This document shows, piece after piece, positions 1-6,860 of a stretch of DNA of 51,489 nucleotides. The stretch lies in NCBI GenBank assembly GCA_017651515.1, contig JAGCCU010000013.1, positions 1-51,489 of the forward strand. The letters are read 5' to 3'. The position numbers and the translations under genes are program-made. Numbering within the stretch: the stretch's first letter is position 1; each line of letters begins with the position of its first letter. The DNA comes from Muribaculaceae bacterium. Its GTDB lineage: Bacteria > Bacteroidota > Bacteroidia > Bacteroidales > Muribaculaceae. Under the pieces are notes generated by a model. It worked only from the letters and a program-made list of their open reading frames with translations, made no database searches and had not been told where the DNA came from.

Positions 1-120
1 GCCGAAGCCTTCATGAAGGCTTTAGATGAATATATAGACTACTATAACAATAAAAGAATTAAATCCAGGTTAAAAGGAAAGAGCCCGGTGCAATACCGAA
101 CTCTTTCTCTTAGACAATAA
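1..120 (+). CDS. IS3-family transposase (OrfB), C-terminal fragment
   Basis: The frame is open from the first base to a TAA at 118-120 and gives 39 residues. The fragment has the typical end of the IS3-family integrase-core transposase: a YIDYYNNKRIKSRLKG segment followed by SPVQYR. The rest of the gene lies outside the window, so completeness cannot be judged. The terminal repeat just downstream supports the assignment. The product would be the DDE recombinase that cuts and joins the element. Confidence 0.85.
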   Translation, partial: AEAFMKALDEYIDYYNNKRIKSRLKGKSPVQYRTLSLRQ

Positions 121-154
121 TATTTAACCCGTCCAACTTTTTGGGGTCACTTCA
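1..154 (+). mobile_element. Right end of an IS3-family insertion sequence
   Basis: The transposase tail is followed at 131-154 by GTCCAACTTTTTGGGGTCAC plus TTCA. On the other strand this begins TGAAGTGACCCC, the form of an IS3-family terminal inverted repeat ending in TGA/TCA. The left end is outside the window, so neither target duplication nor element length can be checked. The IS ends about 40 bp beyond the stop codon of psuG, which it does not disrupt. Confidence 0.8.
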
Positions 155-196
155 AAAGCTCGGTTCTTTGTTTTTGACTATTACGTTTATAAATTT

Positions 197-1114
197 CTAA
201 TTATTCCCATTCAACGCTTTTGCTGTCATAGCTGCAAGGCGTGCGTTATTCAGCACTAGCTGTATGTTGGCTGACAGGCTGTTGCCGCCAGTGAGGTCCT
301 TTACTTTTGCGAGGAGGAACGGAGTGGTTTCTTTACCGTGGATACCTAGCTTGTTGGCTTCGTCAATGGCTTGGTCAATAGCCTGGTTGATGACATCGGT
401 AGGCATTGAATACTCTTCTGGTATTGGATTAGTGACAAGCATGCCGCCATTGAGCCCCATATCGAGCTTAGCGCGGAAGGCTGCTGCGAGTTCCTGGGGA
501 GTATCGATGCGGTAATCCACCTTGAATCCGCTCTTTCGCGTGTAAAATGCGGGTAATTCCTCGGTTCCATAGCCAATCACCGGAACGCCTTTTGTTTCGA
601 GATATTCCAGAGTGAGTCCCAGGTCAAGAATCGACTTTGCTCCTGCGCAGATAACCATCACTGGAGTCTGAGCCAGTTCTTCAAGGTCGGCTGAGATGTC
701 CATAGTGGTTTCTGCACCGCGATGCACTCCACCAATTCCGCCAGTAGCAAACACGTGGATGCCAGCCATTGCAGCGATAATCATTGTGGTGGTGACGGTA
801 GTAGCGCCATCGGTACCACGAGCAATCAGCACGGGCAAGTCACGACGCGAAGCCTTGGTTATGGCTTGTCCCTTACGACCCAGATATTCAATTTCCTCTG
901 CCGTGCATCCAGCTTTAAGCTTACCGCCGATTATGGCAATCGTTGCAGGCACTGCTCCACAGTCGCGTATTGTCTGTTCGACACGCATTGCCGTTTCAAC
1001 GTTTTGAGGATATGGCATGCCATGTGATATTATTGTGGACTCTAATGCCACAATAGGCTTATGTCCGTCAAGTGCCTGTTGCACTTCGGGTGAAATTGAT
1101 AGGTATTTGTTCAT
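197..1114 (-). CDS. psuG: Pseudouridine-5'-phosphate glycosidase
   Basis: Cytoplasmic enzyme that splits pseudouridine 5'-phosphate into uracil and ribose 5-phosphate (reversible C-glycosidic bond cleavage). The 305-residue length is normal for the family. Residues E25, K87, D139, K160 and N283 sit at a constant offset of six from the positions I recall for the E. coli PsuG active site (E31, K93, K166, N289), so the Schiff-base lysine is present. Conserved blocks VALESTIISHG, GGVHRGAETTMDIS and VICAGAKSILDL are clear. It lies 9 bp behind the pseudouridine kinase gene, and the pair forms the complete psuK-psuG route for salvaging pseudouridine from RNA turnover. Start ATG. Confidence 0.95.
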   Translation of the reverse strand: MNKYLSISPEVQQALDGHKPIVALESTIISHGMPYPQNVETAMRVEQTIRDCGAVPATIAIIGGKLKAGCTAEEIEYLGRKGQAITKASRRDLPVLIARGTDGATTVTTTMIIAAMAGIHVFATGGIGGVHRGAETTMDISADLEELAQTPVMVICAGAKSILDLGLTLEYLETKGVPVIGYGTEELPAFYTRKSGFKVDYRIDTPQELAAAFRAKLDMGLNGGMLVTNPIPEEYSMPTDVINQAIDQAIDEANKLGIHGKETTPFLLAKVKDLTGGNSLSANIQLVLNNARLAAMTAKALNGNN

Positions 1115-1123
1115 GTCCTTTGG

Positions 1124-2020
1124 TCAGATTTTAAAATTAGCCAAGTCGGGATGAACGGTATATTGTGACAAGAGAGTGGCAGCTGCAACGCGTTGACCGC
1201 GGTGTGCTGGCAGCGGGAACGCTTCACCAAGAATCATGCCGTGTACAACGCCAGCAACGAAAGCATCGCCGGCACCAGTGGCATTCACCACTTCGGTGGC
1301 TACAGTTGGGAATTGTTCTTTGATGGTGCCGTTAGAGCAATATACGCCTTCTGCCCCCAAGGTTATATATACGTTTTCAACACCTTTTTCTACCAAAGCC
1401 TGTGCGGCATCGGGAATGGTTTCGCAATCCGACACTGCTAGGGCCTCCTGACGGTTGAGCTTCAGCGTGTGCAGGCGATGTTTTTCACTCTGCTCAAGAG
1501 CAGTAATGATACGGGCAGCCTTCGCTGTGCTCACGGCGTCAATTACAAGAGGCATTGTGCAGTTGTCAATAAGGAATTTCAGCGACTTCGTTGGAAGGTT
1601 GGTGTCGGCAACCACAATCTTACTGTTGCCGATGATGGGCATGCGTGACAACAGGAACTCAGGAGTGATGTTGTTAATGATATCAGTTTCAGCAACAGCT
1701 ACCACAAGTTCGCCATAACGGTTGTTGACACAAAGATACAGACCGTTGCGCGAATCAGGTACCTGAACGCACATACTTAGTTCCAAACCTACTTGTTGGC
1801 AATGATCGTGAGAAAGCTTCCCGAAATTGTCATTGCCAAAAACAGTAACAAAACGCACTTCATGTCCTAATGAACACAGGTTATGTGCAACGTTGCGTGC
1901 TACGCCGCCATGACCTAGGGTAACATGGCCTGGATTTGAATCGCTCGCGATGGCTACGCCACTCATTGTGGCACTGATGTCGATATTGGCACCTCCGATT
2001 ACTGTGATGAAATCTTTCAT
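1124..2020 (-). CDS. psuK: Pseudouridine kinase (PfkB family)
   Basis: PfkB/ribokinase-fold sugar kinase of 298 residues that would phosphorylate pseudouridine at the 5' position for PsuG. The N-terminal VIGGANIDI strand, the GGVARNVAHNL substrate-binding motif near residue 38 and the C-terminal NATGAGDAF motif are all visible; D252 in GAGD is the expected catalytic base. Substrate specificity is inferred from the immediate neighbour psuG (9-bp gap) rather than from the fold alone. Without that neighbour it could be called a generic carbohydrate kinase. It follows the carbonic-anhydrase-like gene by 47 bp, probably in the same transcript. Confidence 0.92.
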   Translation of the reverse strand: MKDFITVIGGANIDISATMSGVAIASDSNPGHVTLGHGGVARNVAHNLCSLGHEVRFVTVFGNDNFGKLSHDHCQQVGLELSMCVQVPDSRNGLYLCVNNRYGELVVAVAETDIINNITPEFLLSRMPIIGNSKIVVADTNLPTKSLKFLIDNCTMPLVIDAVSTAKAARIITALEQSEKHRLHTLKLNRQEALAVSDCETIPDAAQALVEKGVENVYITLGAEGVYCSNGTIKEQFPTVATEVVNATGAGDAFVAGVVHGMILGEAFPLPAHRGQRVAAATLLSQYTVHPDLANFKI

Positions 2021-2067
2021 AAGTTAGGTATTTGATGTTATTCTAGTCTACGTGTTCTAAAAAATTA

Positions 2068-2583
2068 CTATTCTTCATACCATGTAGAGTACATGAGATA
2101 ATTCTTTGCAATCTTCACATTGATCTCGCTAGCTTGTGCTGGGTCAACCATCTTTTTGAACTTGGCGGGACTGCCTGCCCACAACTCATGAGGTCCGATT
2201 TTCGTTCCGCCCAGGACTACGCTGCCAGCGGCCAAGATAGCGCCTTCGCCCACCTCGGCATGGTCCAATATAATGCTGCCCATGCCTATGAGAGCCATGT
2301 TACCTATCTTAGCGCCATGTATAACTACGTTGTGGCCGATAGACACGTCATCGCCTATTTCCGACACTGATTTTTCATACAGTGTGTGTATCACTGCGTT
2401 GTCTTGAATATTGACACGGTTGCCAATGGTGATGGTATTCACGTCACCGCGTAAAACGGCTCCAAACCATACACTGCAGCCGTCGCCCATTGTGACGTCA
2501 CCGACTACAACGGCATTGTCGGCTAAGAAACACCCTTCGCCAATCTTGGGTTCAAACCCCCTTACTTTTTTTATTATTGCCAT
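2068..2583 (-). CDS. Gamma-class carbonic anhydrase family protein
   Basis: A 171-residue left-handed beta-helix protein built from hexapeptide repeats (for example IGDDVSIGHNVVIHGAKIG). Histidines H66 (AVIHTLY), H84 and H89 (IGHNVVIHGA) match the three zinc ligands of the gamma carbonic anhydrase/YrdA/PaaY group. Trimeric assembly and possible CO2/bicarbonate activity are known for relatives, though many members of this subfamily have no proven activity. The C-terminal helix region (SEINVKIAKNYLMYSTWYEE) is typical. It lies 27 bp downstream of the aminopeptidase P gene, and no functional link to the neighbours is obvious. Confidence 0.88.
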   Translation of the reverse strand: MAIIKKVRGFEPKIGEGCFLADNAVVVGDVTMGDGCSVWFGAVLRGDVNTITIGNRVNIQDNAVIHTLYEKSVSEIGDDVSIGHNVVIHGAKIGNMALIGMGSIILDHAEVGEGAILAAGSVVLGGTKIGPHELWAGSPAKFKKMVDPAQASEINVKIAKNYLMYSTWYEE

Positions 2584-2610
2584 ATATTGTCGTTTTATTA
2601 TTCGAGATGT

Positions 2611-4392
2611 TTAAATAGCGGCAGTGCAGCTTGCAAGCCATTCTTGTTCGTCGGCGTTAAGCAGGCTCACGAGTCGCTTATACACCATGCTGTGATATGC
2701 ATTGATTTGCTCTACCTCTTCGGCTGTTAGCATCGAGCGGTCAATTAGGCGCAGGTCATATGGGCAGAGGGTAAGTGTCTCAAACTTGTAGAAACGTCCG
2801 AAATCGTCGCTTTCGGTAGCAGGAACCACCAGCAAAAGGTTCTCGGTGCGAATACCATATTGTCCGGCCTTGTAAAGTCCAGGCTCGTTGCTGGTAATCA
2901 TGCCAGGGCGAAGTTGTGTGGCATTCTGTTCAGTGCGGATGCTGTGAGGCCCTTCGTGACAACCAAGGAAATGTCCCACGCCGTGTCCGGTGCCGTGCCA
3001 GTAAGTCATTCCTTCCTGCCACAGTGGGAGGCGTGCCAGAATGTCAAGATTGACTCCGCACACTCCTTCGGGGAACTGTGCACGTGCCAGTGCAAGGTGT
3101 CCCTTGAGTACCAACGTGTAGTCATGCATTTCTTGTGGTGTTGGGTTGCCCAAAGTGATGGTGCGGGTGATATCGGTTGTGCCGTTGAGATACTGTCCGC
3201 CGGAGTCTATAAGCAGGAGACCTTGAGCATGCAGAGTGCTTGCACTTTCCTCATCGGCTTCATAGTGGACGATGGCACCGTGTTCTTTATAGCCGGCTAT
3301 CATGGCGAAGCTGTCATAGCGGTATTCAGGGCAACGACTACGGAACTCCTTGCCTTTTTCCCAAACGTCAATCTCATTTATGTTGCCATCGGGTGCAGTT
3401 TCTTCAACCCATTTGAGCAGTCGCACCATTGCTGCTCCATCATGTTCCATTGCTTGCCTTATGCCGGCAATCTGCACTTCATTCTTTATTGCTTTAAGTG
3501 CCACTATCGGTGAAGTGGCATATATTTTCAGGCAGGGTAGGGCGTTGGCCATCGTGTCACTCACGGTGTTAGGGTCGATGAGCACTGTCTCGTGCTCGCT
3601 GCGACGCTCAAGGAAACGAATAACATCATCGTAGTCGCGAATGCGCACTCCGCAATGCTTCAAATGGCTTTCCACCTCACTGGTCACTTTGCGGCGGTCG
3701 ATAAATATGCTGTAGTCGTCGCGAGCTATGTAAGCATAAGCGATGACAACGGGAGTGAATTCCACATCACTACCGCGCAGGTTGAACAGCCATGCAATCT
3801 CGTCGAGGGCGCTGATAAATACTGCATCGGCACCCATATTCTCGACGCTTTCCACAACACGCTCAAGTTTGCTTTCTGCACTCTCGCCAGCATAATCATC
3901 GCTATGCACATAGGTGGGTTCGGCAGGCATCTCTGGACGGTCATTCCATACCTTGTCGGCAGCATAGAATTCAGTTGCAAGCATAAAGCCATTTTCACCA
4001 CAGAAGCGTTCCAGGCGGTTAGCTTCCATCACAGTGAATAGGCGGCCGTCGATGGCGACCAAGCCATCTTCTTCAAGATTCTCGGCAAGCCAATCCTCGA
4101 TTGTAGGATCGGGGTTTTCACCGTTCTCTCGCATCATCGTCACTCCGCTATCAGCAAGTTGCTGTTCAGCCTGTAAAAAGTAACGCGAGTCGGTCCATAA
4201 CCTAGCATCTTTTAAGGTGACGACTAAGGTGCCGTTACTGCCAGTGAAGCCGGTCAGCCAGTCACGCAGTTTCCAATAGTCGTTAATGTATTCACTGTGA
4301 TGCGGGTCGGTGCCGGGAATTATGGTGGCATCAATGTTAAGCGTACGCATCATGTCGCGCAGCGCCTCGAGGTGAGATTTGGTGTCTTGCAT
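2611..4392 (-). CDS. pepP: Xaa-Pro aminopeptidase (aminopeptidase P, M24B)
   Basis: Cytoplasmic metallopeptidase of 593 residues that removes an N-terminal residue preceding proline. The length and three-domain layout (two creatinase-like N-terminal domains and a C-terminal pita-bread domain) match the eukaryotic-type long aminopeptidase P common in Bacteroidales. The five dinuclear metal ligands are D396, D407, H470, E503 and E517. Their spacing is the same as in the family, within LIDSGGQYLNGTTDITR, HGTGHGVGHF, TSNEPGLY and RTENLLLV. It is the first gene of a minus-strand run with the carbonic-anhydrase-like gene, psuK and psuG. A TAACTTTG -7 box lies about 80 bp upstream. With DPP-IV elsewhere in the window it fits a proline-peptide-degrading lifestyle. 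Confidence 0.93.
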   Translation of the reverse strand: MQDTKSHLEALRDMMRTLNIDATIIPGTDPHHSEYINDYWKLRDWLTGFTGSNGTLVVTLKDARLWTDSRYFLQAEQQLADSGVTMMRENGENPDPTIEDWLAENLEEDGLVAIDGRLFTVMEANRLERFCGENGFMLATEFYAADKVWNDRPEMPAEPTYVHSDDYAGESAESKLERVVESVENMGADAVFISALDEIAWLFNLRGSDVEFTPVVIAYAYIARDDYSIFIDRRKVTSEVESHLKHCGVRIRDYDDVIRFLERRSEHETVLIDPNTVSDTMANALPCLKIYATSPIVALKAIKNEVQIAGIRQAMEHDGAAMVRLLKWVEETAPDGNINEIDVWEKGKEFRSRCPEYRYDSFAMIAGYKEHGAIVHYEADEESASTLHAQGLLLIDSGGQYLNGTTDITRTITLGNPTPQEMHDYTLVLKGHLALARAQFPEGVCGVNLDILARLPLWQEGMTYWHGTGHGVGHFLGCHEGPHSIRTEQNATQLRPGMITSNEPGLYKAGQYGIRTENLLLVVPATESDDFGRFYKFETLTLCPYDLRLIDRSMLTAEEVEQINAYHSMVYKRLVSLLNADEQEWLASCTAAI

Positions 4393-4469
4393 TATCTGTA
4401 GGTTTAATGTTAATCAGCGCATTAATCACACTGTGAAGTGCATTGTTTTTAGCGCATGTATTCAAACTG

Positions 4470-4477
4470 CAAAGTTA
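4470..4477 (-). promoter_or_regulatory. Bacteroidetes -7 box upstream of pepP
   Basis: On the minus strand the site reads TAACTTTG, an exact TAnnTTTG match, with an AT-rich leader of about 70 nt before the aminopeptidase start. No convincing TTTG -33 element is seen at the usual distance. Confidence 0.6.
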
Positions 4478-4561
4478 GCAAATCTATTGTTAATTCCCTA
4501 TTCTATACAGTTAAAAAAACTGATAATCTTAATTCTGTTTTTTAGCTGAATGAATGTTTGG

Positions 4562-5512
4562 TCAGCGTCTGAGGGCATCGGGAATGCGCACAGGACTGTT
4601 AGGGTTGAAACCGGCGGGTGCAGGAGGTGGAAAATTGCTGTTTGGAGTGAAATTATAAGAATCGTTTTTGCGGGATGAACCGAAAACGTATTCAAGTATT
4701 TGATATATAAGTCCGCCGGCATCGATGCTGATGGACTGCCCCATTAACGTCAGGGTAGGTGCTACTATGGGTACAGTGCGCCATTGCCTTGTATAAACGT
4801 CATAATATCGTTGAGCACCCACGTCGAGCGAGAATTTTTCACTCATCTTGATGTTCATGGTTCCTCCATAGCGAGTGTCTTGAAGGAAAGGCATGGCGGC
4901 AACGCTGTGGAATTGTTGATTTCTATAATATTGCCCGAATGCGTTAAGCGTGATTACATCGCTCAGTTTCCAACTGGCCTGTCCCCACACTCCATAGCTG
5001 TTCCAGGCATCACGTCCCATATGATATTTATTTCCGCTCAATCCGGCCGTCAGTGTGATGTTGTCGCCTAGAAACTGTGTGAGTCCCACCGATGCACTGG
5101 CCACGTTGCCCAACGCGGGGAAACTTGTGAATGACCCGCTGCCCGACAGATAGCCATTGCCTACGTTGGTAATAATGCCGCTTGATGACCAATCGTGACC
5201 GTAGGGATTCATCCTGAATTGGAAAGGCTGTCTGGTGTCAGGGTAGAATTGATTGTGGTCGGGAGATAACGACATGTATGCCTGCTGGGCAGTGTGACTG
5301 CGCCAACTGGTTATTTCACCAGTGGGGATGTTAAGTGTCGTTGTTGGCAGTGTGCCTGGAGCTATAGGGCGAGGCAAGATAGGTTTGAGCAGGGATTCTG
5401 GGAGGATGGGCTGGTCAAAGTGGAGGTTTATGGGTGTAGATTCTTGTGCTAATGCCAAGATTGGCAAAGCCGACAGCAGTAGTAAAAAACAATATTTCTT
5501 GATTGCCTTCAC
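4562..5512 (-). CDS. Secreted outer-membrane-like protein, function unknown
   Basis: A 316-residue protein starting with GTG. The N-terminus is a clear Sec signal peptide (MKAIKKY, then a Leu-rich core, then ALAQ with cleavage near residue 22). No ATG exists before residue 80, so GTG is the likely start. After a Pro-rich linker (residues about 30-65), the region 95-270 has alternating aromatic and polar strands (for example GLSGNKYHMGRDAW, NAFGQYYRNQ, LDVGAQRYYD) suggestive of a small outer-membrane beta-barrel. The C-terminus is rich in Pro and Asn. I do not recognise a named family. It stands alone between pepP and the hydrolase gene. Confidence 0.75.
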   Translation of the reverse strand: MKAIKKYCFLLLLSALPILALAQESTPINLHFDQPILPESLLKPILPRPIAPGTLPTTTLNIPTGEITSWRSHTAQQAYMSLSPDHNQFYPDTRQPFQFRMNPYGHDWSSSGIITNVGNGYLSGSGSFTSFPALGNVASASVGLTQFLGDNITLTAGLSGNKYHMGRDAWNSYGVWGQASWKLSDVITLNAFGQYYRNQQFHSVAAMPFLQDTRYGGTMNIKMSEKFSLDVGAQRYYDVYTRQWRTVPIVAPTLTLMGQSISIDAGGLIYQILEYVFGSSRKNDSYNFTPNSNFPPPAPAGFNPNSPVRIPDALRR

Positions 5513-5567
5513 GCTGCGAAATTAATGTATAGATGATAATTGTCAAATTCTGCAGCGTTAAATTAGC

Positions 5568-6527
5568 TTATATTCCACAAGAATTCAAGAAGGCTCTCAC
5601 ATGAGTGGCGTATTCATCGGGATAGAGGTTGTAGCTGCGGTCATGCTCGGCTTTGGGTGTTATCCACAATTGTTTTGGTTGTGGCTTGGCTTCATAGAGA
5701 GGCTTGACCATCCATGTGGGTACATAGTCATCAGCATCGCCGTGAATGAAGAGCATGGGCAGCATGCATTTCTTCACTTGGTTGAGGGGCGATGCCTCCC
5801 CAAAACTCCAGCCATAGCGCAGCTTGCACATAGCGCTGGCGGTGTAGAGTAAGGGGAACGGAGGCAGGCCAAACTGCTTGCGTGCTTCGCCCACAAACTC
5901 GTCCCATGCGCTGGTGTAGCCGCAGTCTTCGATAAAGGCTTTGACGTATGGCTGTTGTTGCTCGCCCGACACGCACATCGTCGTAGCGGCTCCCATCGAG
6001 ATGCCCATCACCACCATGCTTGTCATTGTCGAATCACCGCGAAATAGCTCATTGGCCACTTCCATCCAGCGCAATACGTCCAACCGGTCTTTCCAACCCA
6101 TCCCTATCGCCTCGCCGTCACTGCCGCCGTGAGCCGACAAGTCGGGCATTAGAATGTTGTAGCCCAGTTGATGGTGGAACATATATCCCACCTTTAGCAT
6201 TGACAGTCCCTGGCATTTGTATCCATGAACGAGTATCGCCACACGATTTGTGGGAGTGTCGGCTTCCACCCAATGGGCATGCAGTTTAGCTCCATCGTCT
6301 TGGGTGATAAAAGTGTCACGCAGGACATTGGTTGTTGTGAGGCTGTCAACCCAAGAGGCAGTCCATTGGCATTCACTCGTTACGTGTTCTATTGCTTCAC
6401 CATCGCCCATTCTGTATGGAGTCAGGGCATATTTAATCATTAGGTGAGCTATCACACATACTAAAATTGCCAGTATGATAACCACCCCTAATATGATTCT
6501 TGTGATTCTTTTTCTTATCGATGTCAT
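5568..6527 (-). CDS. Membrane-anchored alpha/beta hydrolase
   Basis: Serine hydrolase of 319 residues with one N-terminal transmembrane helix (about residues 9-32), so probably inner-membrane anchored with the catalytic domain outside the cytoplasm. Visible are the oxyanion-loop HGYKCQG, the nucleophile elbow GISMG (Ser about 177), the acid in HGDADDYVP (about 267) and the histidine in KAEHDRSY (about 295). The closest family type is the BAAT/YqkD-like 'alpha/beta hydrolase' group; the substrate is unknown. The start is set at ATG 6525-6527. A longer TTG-initiated frame to 6557 is rejected because that TTG lies inside the TACTTTTG promoter box. Confidence 0.85.
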   Translation of the reverse strand: MTSIRKRITRIILGVVIILAILVCVIAHLMIKYALTPYRMGDGEAIEHVTSECQWTASWVDSLTTTNVLRDTFITQDDGAKLHAHWVEADTPTNRVAILVHGYKCQGLSMLKVGYMFHHQLGYNILMPDLSAHGGSDGEAIGMGWKDRLDVLRWMEVANELFRGDSTMTSMVVMGISMGAATTMCVSGEQQQPYVKAFIEDCGYTSAWDEFVGEARKQFGLPPFPLLYTASAMCKLRYGWSFGEASPLNQVKKCMLPMLFIHGDADDYVPTWMVKPLYEAKPQPKQLWITPKAEHDRSYNLYPDEYATHVRAFLNSCGI

Positions 6528-6554
6528 TTTACTGATTGGATGGTATGTTCTCGA

Positions 6555-6562
6555 CAAAAGTA
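6555..6562 (-). promoter_or_regulatory. -7 box of the alpha/beta hydrolase gene
   Basis: On the minus strand it reads TACTTTTG, an exact TAnnTTTG match 28 nt upstream of the ATG. Its position rules out the more upstream TTG start. Confidence 0.55.
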
Positions 6563-6622
6563 CTTATAAATATTGATATAAAAAAACACGTCGACAATCA
6601 CTGGTGACTGTCGATGTGTTCG

Positions 6623-6697
6623 TGGGTGCTACCTGATTCGAACAGGTGACCTCATCCCTGTCAAGGATGCGCTCTAAACCAGCTGAGCTAAGCACCC
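6623..6697 (-). tRNA. tRNA-Val (GAC)
   Basis: A complete cloverleaf on the minus strand. The acceptor stem GGGTGCT pairs with AGCACCC, followed by discriminator A. The D-arm contains AGCTCAGCTGGTTTAGAGC. The anticodon stem CATCC/GGATG closes loop TTGACAG (anticodon GAC, valine). The T-arm has loop TTCGAAT between CCTG and CAGG. CCA is not encoded. Length is 75 nt including the discriminator. Confidence 0.95.
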
Positions 6698-6860
6698 TCG
6701 CTTTAAGCGGATGCAAAAGTAGGACAAATAACTCAATTATCAACAATGCCATCTCAATAATTAAGTTTTTTTTACAATTTCCTAATCTATTCCGCGCACG
6801 ACTCTTTATTGCTAATTATTAATAGCTGCATAGCATAGCGCTGTTGCTAATTGTGTATTG

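Noticed and set aside
6528-6557. TTG start adding 10 residues to the alpha/beta hydrolase
   Set aside because: The TTG lies in the TACTTTTG promoter box; the ATG at 6525-6527 fits a membrane anchor.
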